Origin: Dermacentor variabilis
Taxonomy: Eukaryota > Arthropoda > Arachnida > Ixodida > Ixodidae
Length of the DNA stretch: 64,000 nucleotides
Direction of reading: 5' to 3'
Assembly: GCF_050947875.1 (NCBI RefSeq)
Contig: NC_134572.1
Span: 131,066,105-131,130,104, forward strand
The notes under the pieces are model-generated. The model was given only the letters and a program-made list of their open reading frames with translations, did no database searches and was not told the DNA's origin. Both the position numbers and the translations under genes were made by a program. This document shows positions 1 through 11,345 of this stretch, one piece after another. The first letter of the stretch is position 1. Each line of letters opens with the position of its first letter.

Positions 1-5
1 TCCAG

Positions 6-39
6 ATTGTGGTCCACATCAACAAATGTGGACCACAAT
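6..39. repeat. Perfect 14-bp inverted repeat (hairpin)
   Basis: Two perfect 14-base arms (6-19 and 26-39) enclose a 6-base spacer. It lies just upstream of the first recognisable LINE reverse-transcriptase residues, so it may mark a rearranged element edge. No function is visible. Confidence 0.8.
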
Positions 40-51
40 ATTTGTTGTGGA

Positions 52-1490
52 ACTAACGTCCCGTGTCATTCATTAGTACAGTGTGGAAAGTGCTGGAACA
101 TGTTCTTTTCTCTAACATAATTAAACATTGAAATGAGAACTTCCTGCTAAACAGTTGCCAGTATGGTTTCCGCAGTAGATTTTTCTGTGTCACGCAGCTG
201 ACAGCAGTTGCTCATGACGTGGCAAATTTATTGCAGAAAGGCGGAATGATCGATTGTATATTTCATGATTTCAAGGAAACGTTTGAGGTTCTGGAGCGTG
301 ATTTTTTAATAGAAATGTAGCCATGATATGATATCGACATAACTATTTATAGTATGATACAAAATCATTTGCAGTGTAGAAGATTGAGGGTTGTTATTTA
401 CGGAGAGAAATTGGGTGACGCTGAAGTGATGTCAGAAGCGCCACAATTGTCGGTGCTTGGCCCACTGCTATATTTTATTTGTGTGGATGGCATTGGTGAT
501 AATATCAGCTCTTCAGTACGCATGTTCGCAGATGGCGGCGTTTTGCACAGGGTTTGCTATAATTTAAATGATCGTGTAACACTGCAAAATGACATCGACA
601 GGATCACACAGTGGAGCGCAACATGACATATAACCCTCAATGTAAAAAAAAAAACACTGTACATACGTTTTCTTAAACGACAACCATTTCAGGCTAGTAA
701 TAATATTAGTGGGATGAAACTATTGACTCTGTCAGAACTAAAATATTTCTGAGTGCAATTGACCATTGGACACGTCATGTGGACACGTCATCTTGGACAT
801 GTCACATGTGTCCAAGATAAATAGTGTTCAAGGCATCTCGTGTTCCAATTTCATGAAAAGAAACGCAAAACGATTTGCGTAGAAGTAGAAGTAGAAGCTA
901 TACTCTATCTTTCTGGTGTCTTAATAATACCTAAATGTGCCAGCACGGTTTGGGATCCCTGGAACCGGACGAACATAGAGAAACTGGAAAGAAAAGAGAA
1001 TTGGGATGTGCCGTTTGTATTTCAAAATTACACAAGAAAATTTTGCGTAACAGAGGCCACAAAGAAAATTGGGTAGGGCACGATATAAAAACGACGTATA
1101 ATTCATACAATAACACTGCTGCACGATATTTTGCATTCAAGAACAGTTATCAATCCCATAAAGTATATACATTTGCCTGGCTACGTGCTTATGAGAGTTG
1201 ATCATGAATTCAAAGCGAGAGAAAGATTATGTACAGCTAACGTGTATGCTAAGTATTTTTTCGCAAGAAAACTTGAGTCTGGTATCGGTTACCCAGTGAT
1301 ATTTCCAAAATAACTTGAAATGATGTTAGTGCAGTAGCTTCATGATTGGATACTATAGACTTACATGAAAATTTTGTAGTGTTTTATCCTACGTTGCCTG
1401 TATTATGTTTTTCCTTTTTGTGTAATGCCCCCATCCCCTACTGTAATGCCTACTGAAGGCGCTGTGAGTACTCTGGCAAATAACTAAATG
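52..1490 (+). pseudogene. CR1-like LINE, degenerate reverse transcriptase and 3' end
   Basis: This is a decayed non-LTR retrotransposon of CR1/L2-like type. Translating across several frames gives the usual RT blocks in order. An RPVS-type start lies at 69-80, preceded by an in-frame stop where these RTs normally have Tyr. A QYGFR block is near 160-175. The D-F-K block that holds the first catalytic Asp is near 265-285. A block resembling the P-Q-G-S-V-L-G-P segment is near 440-470. FADGG, near 525-540, replaces the F-A-D-D catalytic motif, so the last Asp is lost. A vWDPW segment typical of the RT C-terminus is at 948-965. The 3' part around 1415-1490 is a C-rich tail of the kind found on these LINEs. 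The 5' end is outside the window. The element cannot encode an active enzyme. Clade is inferred from motif spacing only. Confidence 0.75.
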
Positions 1491-1499
1491 CTGTCCAAA

Positions 1500-2945
1500 C
1501 AGTTTCTGGGTTGTGGGGGCATTGAAACTTCTTTATGATTTACATAGCATAGGTCTTGTCGTTAACCTCATTAGATGGATTCGTTCTACCGGAAATGCTA
1601 TGTTCGAGTAAATTGTATATTACCTGTGTCAACGAGAGTGCCTCAAGGACGCGTTCTAGGGCCTGTCTATTCATACCTCAGAAGTAAATACCCCAGAAGG
1701 TACCTCAGAAGTAAATATAAGCCGTCAAGCAGGTGACTGCACTCTTTTTAAAACCGTGCACAGCTCGAACGACCAGCACTGATTGCAATCTATCCTGTAT
1801 GCCGTTTCCGAGTTGTGTGAGGATTTGTCTTTGAAATTAAGCAATGCTATATCTGTCCTAGCGCACCCTACAAAAATATGTCACCATCAACTATTCCCTT
1901 AACAACGATCGTTTAATTAAGCTCGATGAATACGAATATCTAGGGGTTACAATCACAAAATGATTAACATGGTCGAGTTCTGCTAATAAAACCTGCTCAT
2001 CTGCCTTTACACAGTTAGGTTTTTTGGAGCACAAACTAAAAAAGCATCAGCAGTTATGAAAGTATTGTCCTATAATGCATTTAAAAGACCAGAATTAAGA
2101 TATGCAAGTGAAGTTTCAGACCCATATCCAAAAAATACATAAGAAAAATTATGTTGGTGCAACGAAAAGCGGGTTGATTTGTCTTCAAAGCTTACCAGAG
2201 GAAGGACTCATCTTTAACGATCGCGGCCACTAACAAGATCTCTCGTTTACAAAATAGACGAGAAATTGCCAGGCTGAAATTACTCCATTCGCTTGATGAC
2301 AGTAAATATAAGATAAGTCGTGAAACATACTTGATACGTCGAATTTCTAGACGAACTAGGCATACCCATGACCCTAACTTCGCGCGTGATAATCTTTCCA
2401 GGCCCTCCTTTTTTTCGCTCCCTATCAATGAATGCAAAGCGTTACCACCTGAGCAATATTGTAAAATGGATAGTCATAACTTTGAAAATTCTGTTGTTTC
2501 TCTTCATGCCTATATAATAGAAGTTAATTTAGTGAATGAAAAAAAAAATTATCGTCCACACCAACAAAGAATGACGGAAAAGCTTTCTTCGGCAACGAAG
2601 GGTTTCCCTTGTAGCTTCCTGCTACATTCAGGCAGATGACAATTTTGTCTTTCATGAACCTTTCTCCAGGTTGCGCGATTCCGCACAACTGATTTCTCAA
2701 ATTATAATAGCTATTAATGTCACATTGGATAGGAGTGTGCTTTACGAGTCGTGATTAGTTGCGTTTCACTCAATTTTACCTATATTTAGTATAGTGCGTT
2801 CTACTCCGGAACTATGTTTTCCCTACTTTCAATTTTGTGGGTAATTTGAATTTATTTTGTCAATTACTTTGTTATGCCCCCCGACCCCCCGTTCCTGTTT
2901 CGTCCTCGCACCGCAGTTTGTTTTGGATAAAAAATAAATAATTGA
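1500..2945 (+). pseudogene. Second CR1-like LINE fragment, degenerate RT
   Basis: A second RT relic in the same orientation starts close after the first element's 3' tail. It shows an I-R-W-I-R block near 1570-1585, a V-P-Q-G-like turn near 1640, an A-D-D-C-like block near 1728-1742, a K-Y-L-G-V-T-like segment near 1925-1950, and a C-terminal block where S-R-R-T-R-H is followed by N-E-C-K-A-L-P (2343-2445). The reading frame breaks repeatedly. The last 80 bases are A/T-rich with AATAAATAATTG-like repeats, as expected of a LINE 3' tail. It begins inside the RT, so it is 5'-truncated. The two fragments are too diverged to be one duplicated copy, and tandem insertion is the simpler reading. Confidence 0.7.
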
Positions 2946-3341
2946 TAATTAATCTAATAATTAAATGCAATCATGACCTTTATTCGAACGTCACTGGCGA
3001 TTCTCCTTACTTTTTCTAGAATCTATGGTATAGTTGCAGAATGCCATTTAGTCAAGGAGTTTTCTCTACCTCCGCATTGAAGTCACCTTTGAGTTCAGTA
3101 TGCCCAGTTTTGTCCTTGTGCACTACTAATTTAAGGCCGAATGATGCGACGTTGGGCGTGGTTCTTTCACGTAGTTTTCGTCTCCTTTTTTTTTGCTTTC
3201 TCTACAGTTCGCGTTTATTGGCGTTTTTTGCATACCTCACGTGTATGCGGCACGTCGTGCGCCCGTACTTCTAAAACATATTTACTGCTCGAAGAGAAGC
3301 AGAAAAGAAAGAAGAAGAAGAAGTAGAGGAAATGTAGAAGT
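2946..3341. other. Spacer with (GAA)n-rich tract
   Basis: No gene is recognised. A purine-rich GAA/AAG tract lies at about 3289-3326, immediately before the probable 5' UTR of the following LINE. The exact 5' boundary of that LINE cannot be fixed because no clear target-site duplication is visible. Confidence 0.5.
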
Positions 3342-3578
3342 ACCTCACATGAGCTCCGGCTTTTTCCCCTCACAGCGACTGTCAACCTATAGATTTCCTG
3401 GAAGTAACCATCGCCACCACTGCGGGGAGTCATCCGGACCACGAAGAGATCAACATCTCGGCAAGTGCTTCCATATCCATCCATAAAACGCCACATTTCG
3501 TGCCCGGTTCGCCGGCAGCCGCGTTAACCCTAACGCCGGTTCGGCAGGCCGGCATCTCTACCAACTCATCAGGCAGCT

Positions 3579-5301
3579 ATGGAAATAGAAGTGGAGGGGA
3601 CTGAAATCACCCTAGAAGAACTAAACGAGGCAGGATGGCTCGCCGCCCATAAGAACCTACAGCGAAGCAAACCAAGCCTTAACGAATTCAACGCCATATC
3701 GCCTACAACAACTAATTCGGTAGCGCAGACGCCGTCGTCCCTTCCGCGTCGGCAAGTGCCGAAGCCCCCACCGCTGCCGGAAGACGACTTTAAAGTGGTT
3801 CTCCGACCGCGTGACGGACTCAATACAGCAAGCTGGAACCCCGCGCTCATCACCGACAACATCATGAGAACGGCCGCTCTGGAAGCGGCGACGAAAGTAG
3901 AAGACACGATCCTAATCAACACCAGCCAAAATATCATTATTGTCAGCACACAAAGAGAAGACAACGCCGTCAAGTACAGCCAATTCAAGGAGCTCAAATT
4001 ACAAGAGAAGAGATTGAGCATGACTACCTACATTACGGTGCCCGAAAACTCGGCGAAAGGAATCATTCATGGTATTCCGGACTACGAGACACGATACATT
4101 ATTAGAAGTTTGGCGCGTAATACCCCCCGGGTCTTGCACGCCAGGCGCTTGGGCAAGACGTCCTCAGTTATCATCGTTTTTCAAGGTGAAGAAGTGCCAC
4201 CTACGTCAACTATCAAAATGCTACGTACCGATGCCTTCTGTACAACACGAAGATCGAAGTGTGCGGAATCTGTCGAAAGGTCGGCCACCGGGACGATGTG
4301 TGCCCCACCCCGAACGAAAAATGTTGTATCCGGTGCGGCAAGCAAAACCCGTCAACGGACCATGACTGTGAACTAGTATGCGCTATCTGCAACGCCAACC
4401 ATCTTTCCGGCTCAAAGCAATGCAAGAAAAGTTCCCAAATCCCTACATCATCCGACAACGACAGTGGCAGAAACTCTCAGTGGAAGAACAGAACCACCCC
4501 AACGAGGGCAGACAAAGTAGATCGCGAGAACGCCGATCGACGCAGAACAGCCAAGAAACCAGTGCAAGCTTTTTTCCCTAAGGATCGAGCAGTAGGAGCC
4601 GATCTCGATCTTACCCGAGACTAAGCTCAACTCCGAGTGCCACCGACTCCAACGGGACGTCGCAAAACCGGTCGAGTTCCGGGAGACGAACGACCCCGAC
4701 TAGCAGCGGTCCACAGGTGAGCTGGGCTAACATGGTCTCTTCTCCCAATGCTCAGTATCCTAAGATGCAGGCTCTCGAGGCAGAATTCCAACAAATGAGG
4801 CAGTTAATAGAACAACAGAGAACCGAAATCACTAAGCAGCGCGCAGAAACCACCCGACTACAAAAAAGACAACAGGAGCGCAGTCAGACGCCGCGCCCAA
4901 CCCCACCATCTAATCCCTCACACAACATTACAGCACCACCACAGAAACGTAAGGCAGAAGATCATACAGACAACTCTTCAGACATGGCCCCAAGATTCGA
5001 GAAACTAGAACATATGATTACTGAACTTGTCAACCAGATGCTTCAGCAACATCAGGAGAATGGTGCCCACTTGCAACAAATAAGCGCACGTCTAGACGCT
5101 CTGGAAACCAGAACCACCAACCTTGAGTCTCGGGTAGCCGCGACCGAAGCCAAAGTACTTCGCTGGGAGTCGAGATTTACATCCACGGCCTCCGGCTCCC
5201 TTAAGGGTGTGGCATCCAAACCCTATGACCGTCCTTCCCTATCCGGAATCTCCAAACCGATCACTGAACCCCCGCCACCTCAAAATGGCTCACACTCCTA
5301 A
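3579..5301 (+). pseudogene. LINE ORF1 (gag-like, CCHC zinc knuckles), two frameshifts
   Basis: ORF1 encodes the nucleic-acid-binding protein that packages LINE RNA. The start at 3579 opens the longest frame after the leader. The frame shifts at about 4200-4230 and again at about 4570-4630. Three cysteine/histidine fingers follow the first shift: C-x2-C-x4-H-x4-C at about 4262-4303 (CGICRKVGHRDDVC), then a CIRCGK finger near 4325-4369, then CAICNANH with a distal Cys near 4379-4423. After an Arg/Ser-rich stretch, the C-terminal part (4717-5301) is rich in Gln, Glu and heptad-like Leu and is probably a coiled coil for trimerisation or multimerisation. The stop at 5299-5301 lies 17 bases inside ORF2. 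The domain order matches I/Jockey-type ORF1 proteins; frame breaks make this copy inactive. Confidence 0.85.
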
Positions 5302-8300
5302 CTACAAGATCTGGCAGTGGAACTGCCGTGGGTTTCGCCGCAAACGGGGAAACCTTCAGCAGTTCCTTGGAGGTAAGGAGGCCCCGGATATCATTGCCCT
5401 TCAGGAGACGGGAGGCCACGCAAAATTGGCAGGGTACAAATCCTATAATGCTTCTGGGTCGGATTCCACCACCACTATTCTAGTTCTTAGAAATCGAACA
5501 GCCATTAAACATGATATTGAAGAAGTCGACATAGACCACGTCTTTATTGAACTCATCCCTAAACGTAAGGAGGATGAAAGCATATTCATTCTTAATGTCT
5601 ATAGTAGCCCAAAGTGCCGACGTCACAAGTTCGGAACTCTATTCAGGAATGCTCTCAGAATCTCCCAACAAAAGGCCATATTATTATTAGGTGAATTTAA
5701 CGCTGCCCACACTGCATGGGGATACCACACAGAGGTAGTCAAAGGTCGTAATCGTTGGCTAGAAGCCCAACAACAGGGACTGACTCTCATCACAGACCCC
5801 CAGACACCCACCCGTATCGGGAATAATGTCAGTGTTGACACCACTCCCGACCTAATTTTCATCAAAAGCATAGGCAACTATGATTGGACTAAAACCGGGG
5901 AAAACCTCGGTAGCGATCAATATATCATAGAAATCAACAGTCAGGCAGGTCGACCCCGCAAGAAAGGCAAACGAGTTTCGTTCACGGAATGGGACCGCTT
6001 CCGCCTGATTCGGGAGACAACCGCCACCGAGCATATAAACAATCTCGAGGCCGGGATCGGGGATCTCAGAGATTGCGTGAAACGCGCCACGAGGGAAATC
6101 CCTGAAGACGATGATCTGGTCGAGGTGGATAGCCGCCTCCTACACTTGTGGGAAGCCAAAAAGAGCATGCAAACCCGCTGGAAAAAGAATAAACTGAACC
6201 GTACACTCCGCTTGCGCATCGCGCAAATCAACATAGAAATCGAGGAATACGCTGACCAATTAATCAAAAACCAATGGGAAAAGGTCTGCGACAGCATGCA
6301 GGGACAACTCGGTCTAGCCAAAACGTGGAATGTCCTCCGATATCTTATGGACCCGGATAAGAGTAAATCCGAACAGAGGAAATGCCTGAATAAGATCACT
6401 GACCAATACCAGGGCACGAACGACGAGCTCCTAACAGAGCTCAAAACCCGGTACATAGGCACAAATGCACAAATCCCCCAGAAACCATACACTGGTCCGG
6501 AGAATCTTAACCTAGACGCACCCATCCTAGAGGCTGAAGTACGAGGAGCCGTCTTGCTGAAACTCCGAACTAAATCTGCACCCGGCCCCGATGGAATAAC
6601 AAATAAGACCCTCCGGAATCTAGACGACGTATCTATCACTGCCCTGACAGAGTACTTCAACCGCTGTTGGGAAACAGGTTCTATGATAACTGCCAGTCGA
6701 CCTAGTTGGAACAGGTTCATCTTAACACTTTTTGTGCGCAAACAAACAGGGACGAAGAATAGGGGCAACACAAGGACGAGCGCTTGTTCTTGTGTTGCCT
6801 TTGTCCCTGTTTGTTTGCGCACAAAAAGTGTTCAGGTTCTATTCCCTCGCAATGGAAGCATGCACAAATAATATTCATACCTAAACATGGTAAGCGACTA
6901 CAGCTCGAGAACTTACGCCCGATTTCTCTGACCTCATGCGTAGGAAAACTCATGGAGCACGTTATACTTAACCGCCTCCACAATTTTGGGGAGGACAACA
7001 ACTTATTGCTGAACTCCATAATTGGCTTTCGTCCAAAGCTTTCCACGCACGACATCATGCTTCAGCTTAAACATCAAGTTCTGGACCACACACCCAAGAA
7101 TGGTACCCGGGCTGTCCTGGGCCTTGACCTTACAAAGGCTTTTGACAACGTAGCGCATCAGGCTATGCAAGAGAATCTGCTGTACCTAGGTGTGGGCCAG
7201 AGGACCTACAACTACATCAAAGATTTTCTCAACCACCGCACAGCGGAACTAAGAATAGAAGAACTACAATCGGACAAGATCCCTGTTGGAAGTCGTGGCA
7301 CACCACAGGGATCAGTCTTATCCCCCTTCCTCTTTAATTTAGCGATGATCCGATTACCGGATCAACTTAATCAGATTCCAGATCTACACCGCAGTCTGTA
7401 TGCCGACGACATCACCCTGTGGGTGCTTAAAGGTAGCGATGGAGATATAGAAACCACGCTGCAACAAGCTGTAGACACGGTTGAAAAGTACGTTACCGAC
7501 AAGGGCCTCGCCTGCTCCCCGCAAAAATCAGAACTCTTCCTACTCAGAGCCCCTACAAACCGCAAATCCGACACTGCGCCATCCCCAGAAATCACTGTGC
7601 GAGCCGGAGGAGGCGCGATCTCGGTGCTGACCACCATCCGTGTACTTAGGCCTCTTCATACAAGCTCACGGGCGCAACGGCAACACAATTCATAAACTGG
7701 AAGCATGCGTTCAGCAGACGGTGCGACTCATTTCAAGAATTGCCAACCGACACTCTGGCATGAAAGAAGCCAACCTCATAAGTTCGGTACAAGCCTTCTA
7801 CCTACATCACCCCGTACCTCTGCCTCAATGCGGCTGAGAGAGAGAAAATAGAAGGAATTATCTGGAGGGCCTATAAACAGGCTCTTGGGCTACCTATAAG
7901 AATGGCCAACGCTAAATTGCTAGCCCTAGGTGTGCACAACACCCCCGATGAACTTGTAGAAGCGCACCTTATATCTCAATACGAAAGGCAAGCTCAGAGT
8001 GCCGCCGGGCGAAACATCCTCCAGAATCTCGGCATTAACTACCAGTCGATGCAAAGCATTAAATTAGACATTCCTCACGATCAGAGGCGCCATCTCAAAA
8101 TTAATCCACTACCTAAAAACATGCACCCCGACTTCCACAAGGAAAGGTGGGCCGAGCGGTCCAAAGCCCTACATCAGAAATTCCATGCCTTCAAAGACGT
8201 AGTCTATGTCGACGCAGCAGAATACATAGAACGCAACTGTATGTCCTTTGCAGTGGTGGCCTCCTCAGGTCAAATACGCGCTGATGGTTCAATTCGTACC

Positions 8301-8960
8301 AGAAGCTCCGAAACAGCGAAAGAAGCGGCTATGGCTCTGGCAATAGCCATAATGACACATTGTCATTACATTATTAGCGATTCCAGAGCAGCAGTACGCA
8401 ATTTTCCGAAAGCTCGAGTCGCGGCTCCCGTAAAACACATAGTAGACACCAACCAACACCCACGACCAATCCAGATCGTTTGGGCACCAGCACACTCCTC
8501 CCTACCCGGCAACGATGCCGCCCACACCGCCGCTCGAGGACTCGCCAACCGAGCACCCGGACGGCTCACGCTAGGATCAGAGAGGGATCGCATGGTCAGT
8601 TACCAGGAAATTACTCAGCACTACAGGTTAGCCAGGGCAGTGTACCCGCCAGCACATAAATCGCTTAACAAGCGACAAGAAGTAGCTTGGAGACGACTTC
8701 AAACGAACACCTACACCAACCCCGTAGCCTATCACTACTACTACCCGGACCAATACCCTAATACATGTAAGCATTGTAAGCAAAAAGTGGATCTATTCCA
8801 TATTATGTGGTCGTGCCCAGCCAAAAATCACACAAATCACGAAATAAGTAATACTGAGCAGTGGGAGGCCATGTTGCTCAGCTCCGACGCTGATCTGCAG
8901 GCCAAGGTCATCGAGACAGCTGAAAAAGCCGCCCGGGCCCAGGGGCTTGTGGCTGCCTAA
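5285..8960 (+). pseudogene. LINE ORF2: endonuclease, reverse transcriptase, RNase H (broken)
   Basis: ORF2 nicks target DNA, primes reverse transcription there and removes RNA. The ATG at 5285 overlaps ORF1 by 17 bases. The APE-type endonuclease covers about residues 1-220; two normally conserved sites are changed, GEFNA at 5690-5704 (usual G-D-F-N) and SDQ at 5912-5920 (usual S-D-H), so the catalytic His is lost. RT spans about 6560-7560. It has APGPDG, GFRPK, DLTKAFD, GTPQGSVLSP and an intact YADD at 7399-7410. RNase H spans about 8205-8560 with VDAAEY, SSETAKEA, SDSRAA and PGNDAAH, all key acidic residues present. A CCHC finger (CKHCKQ, then H and C) follows at about 8767-8820. A hairpin element at 6685-6832 plus its 10-bp duplication accounts exactly for one frame change; other shifts lie near 7637 and 7795. 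Confidence 0.88.
6685..6832. mobile_element. 148-bp hairpin (foldback) insertion, copy A
   Basis: The insert interrupts the RT domain of the LINE and is bounded by a 10-bp direct repeat, CAGGTTCTAT, at 6675-6684 and 6833-6842. It has a non-palindromic 5' head (6685-6723), a perfect 30-bp inverted repeat (6724-6753 with 6803-6832), an asymmetric internal bulge, an 11-bp inner stem (6764-6774 with 6789-6799) and a 14-base loop. The 3' arm ends exactly at the duplication. There is no poly-A tail, no coding capacity and no terminal inverted repeat covering the head. The insertion plus one duplication is 158 bp, which explains the LINE frame change at this point. Copy B is at 11830-11972. Confidence 0.85.
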
Positions 8961-8982
8961 CAAGGTCTTTCAATACCTTGTT
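8959..8982 (+). other. Stem-loop at the LINE ORF2 stop and start of 3' UTR
   Basis: An 8-bp perfect stem (AACAAGGT at 8959-8966 with ACCTTGTT at 8975-8982) encloses an 8-base loop and includes the last two bases of the ORF2 stop. 3' stem-loops are used by several LINE RTs to recognise their own RNA. That role here is inferred from position only. Confidence 0.55.
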
Positions 8983-9189
8983 TTCAAATAGAGTCTTTAC
9001 TCACTGCCCCTACGGCCCGAAGCGGTAAACAAAGGCAGGTGTCAGTCAGCACTCGCGTAATGGCTTTCTAGTCGTTGTCCACGTTCTGTTTTCTTTTGTT
9101 TGTTTTTTTCTGCGCTGTTTGTCATGCGATTTATAATCTAATGCTCCCATGACGCTGCTCCGCATTTTTTTCACCATAACTGCATTTCC

Positions 9190-9193
<4 letters not shown>

Positions 9194-9268
<75 letters not shown>
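9194..9268. repeat. (TA)n followed by (GA)n microsatellite
   Basis: About 27 TA repeats (9194-9248) run into about 10 GA repeats. On the minus strand the CT run directly follows the 3' UTR of the LINE at 9249-10327. The tract is therefore probably that element's microsatellite-like tail, later expanded. Confidence 0.9.
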
Positions 9269-9270
<2 letters not shown>

Positions 9271-10327
9271 AAACAATGATAGGAAAATCAGGGAGGTCAA
9301 CCAGAACAGCATCCGGTTTCCTACCCTACACTGGGCGTTGGGAGATAGGGGAATAGAAAGAGGAAGAAAGGGAGAGAGTAAGCACTGAGTACGTGTGGGA
9401 GGGACACCATACACAAGGCCACTATAAACGCTATCTTAAGCCGGCGCACTTCAAGTACTGCACTAGTGTACGAATCGCTTTTCGAGCCAGTGACGGGCGT
9501 GGCCACGGTCCGAGTATCTTTGACTCGGTAAATGGTCTCGAGTCCAGTCGGCGTAAAGTTGCCCACCGACAGAGGCGTTGGACATTGTAGCGAGGGCAGG
9601 TACACAATAGGTGCTCGATCGTCTCCTCGCACCCACAGGAGTCGCACATAGGGCTCTCGGCCATTGGCATACGGTAGGAGTATGCGTTCGTGAACGCCAC
9701 TCCCAGCCACAAACGGCACAACAAGGTTGTTTCGCCGCGGGAAAGGCTAGATGGCAGTTGTAGCCGTAGCGTGGGGTCCAGTTTACGTAATCTGCAATTG
9801 AAGGCACTTGAAATCCAGAGATCTTGTGACTTCTTGCGTGCAAGTAGGCGAAGTTCTCTGGCAGCGTCCGACCTTGCCATAGGTGTTGGACGAGTCTTGG
9901 TATCTTCGTGGGCACACCGGGGAGCCTTGTCAGCTACGTTGTTGCCGACGATGCAACAGTGAACAAGGATTCATTGAAATATAATGTGGTGTCCTCTTTG
10001 CAGAGCATGGTGGTGCACTTTCATGATGTTAGATATCATCTGCTCGTAAGTTCTGTGACGTAATGCAGACTTGACGCTGTGAAGGGCTGCCTTAGACTCA
10101 CAAGATACGACCCCCTTCTCTGTTGGCTCTTCGGTGATGTACATCATAGCGGCATGGAGAGCTGCAAGTTCTGCCGATGTAGATGTAGTCGTGTGCGACA
10201 ATTTGAATTTAACTGTAACGTTGTTGGCTGGAACGACGAATGCGGCAGTTGAGCTGGTAGGTGAGGTCGAACCATCGGTATATATATGAATGTGGTCACG
10301 ATACGTCTGGTGCAGTCCGTGCATAGA
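9249..10327 (-). pseudogene. I-like LINE, 5'-truncated: RNase H, C-terminal finger, 3' UTR
   Basis: On the minus strand this carries the end of an I-like LINE ORF2. RNase H occupies 10324-9971: it has YTDGS and STSAELAALHAA, but CES stands where the plus-strand relative has a C-D pair, so the third acidic residue is Glu rather than Asp. After a frame break, 9880-9431 carries LLCRLWLGVAF and a CDSCGCEETIEHLLC finger, a C-x2-C-x7-H-x3-C motif typical of LINE C-termini. The 3' UTR (about 9430-9270) shares a TAGGGTAG-containing block with the plus-strand LINE at 47462-50490, so both belong to one family. The copy begins abruptly at about 10327, inside the RNase H leader, which is normal 5' truncation. 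Confidence 0.85.
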
Positions 10328-11345
10328 CTTCTACTACGTCTAAATGACGCCTTTTATTTATATTGATGACAATGACTACTATATATACGATAATGCCGCA
10401 GTATGTATTGACGTTCCCTGGCACGTATGCGTTTTACGAAACTTGCCCAGTTTAATCTTTTACCCGTAAGGCCTGCGTAACTCCACGAACTTTCCCAAAC
10501 TCGCCAAGCCCAATGACAACGAAGAAAGCACATGTTCATTCCTTTGAAAGTTCTCATAAATTAGCGCAATTTCACAGTGTTCGCGTGTTGAAAGGTGGTA
10601 ATCTTAGTTTCCCGTAGACGTCTGTCCGCTATTCCTTCGGGCCTGCACGTTGTATTAAAACCCCACAGCAAGCGTTGTCTTGTTCACATTGTGATTACCT
10701 AGCGCTCACTAAGGCTGTAATGCCGCTGAAGCCCAGATAATTATTGGCGACAGGGCCCGCACAATAGCAGGTGAATAAAGACGGGCTAAATTGTTCGGCG
10801 CTCGTAGAAGCGCAATCCGTCTTCATGGCAGAAAAAACAAGAAAAGAAGACGGTGCGCGTCTCAAGCACTGCTTGACTAAAGCAGAGCTCCTTATCACGT
10901 GCTTTTACAGCTGTATCGACTTTTCTTTATCAAGCCTCTTACAACTAGGTTCAATCTCCGTCACGTACAATGCGCCCACAAGATATGTTACCACGAGCAC
11001 TTCCACTGGTGTCGCCTCGCAAAAGTTTCTAAATTAGATTCAGTGACTGTATTCGGTACGGGCATGCCTAGCGCCGAAATTCAATGCTCCATTCGCAGTT
11101 CAATCAAAAGAATCGATACTTCTCTGTGCTATTCAGATACCGATGAGATTGTGTCAAAACGAAAAACAAGAAATAGCGAGAATACTAAATTGAGAAAGTG
11201 TATCTCGTTTCCTTTTCGTGGCGCATATAGTCCTCTTTTCGGTTGCATTGCAGCGTGAACGTCAACGCCGGCAGCCTTTGCTTCATGCAGTTGTTCAAGG
11301 CAGCACCTTCGTGTCTGTTCAACACTGCGTGCCTTCTTCGCAGCC
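10328..11345. other. No recognisable gene
   Basis: Short open frames only, on both strands, with no motif, codon bias or repeat structure that supports coding. I see nothing further in this stretch. Confidence 0.5.

Larger units (their letters stand above)
3342..9003 (+). mobile_element. Nearly full-length I-superfamily LINE (two ORFs, RNase H)
   Basis: This is a two-ORF non-LTR retrotransposon. It has a 5' leader of about 240 bases, ORF1 with zinc knuckles, an overlapping ORF2 with endonuclease, reverse transcriptase and RNase H, and a short 3' UTR. An RNase H domain downstream of RT is characteristic of the I/LOA/Bilbo/Ingi group and absent from CR1 and RTE, so I place it in the I superfamily without a finer clade. 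Few frame breaks are seen over 5.4 kb, which suggests a fairly recent insertion. Ends are approximate: the 3' end is judged from A/T-rich sequence after the stop hairpin. Confidence 0.85.

Noticed and set aside
5941..6822. A 293-codon open frame on the minus strand
   Set aside because: It is the antisense shadow of LINE ORF2, which carries clear domain motifs on the plus strand.
9046..9414. Open frames through the TA/GA microsatellite with Ile-Tyr repeats
   Set aside because: Low-complexity translation of a dinucleotide repeat.
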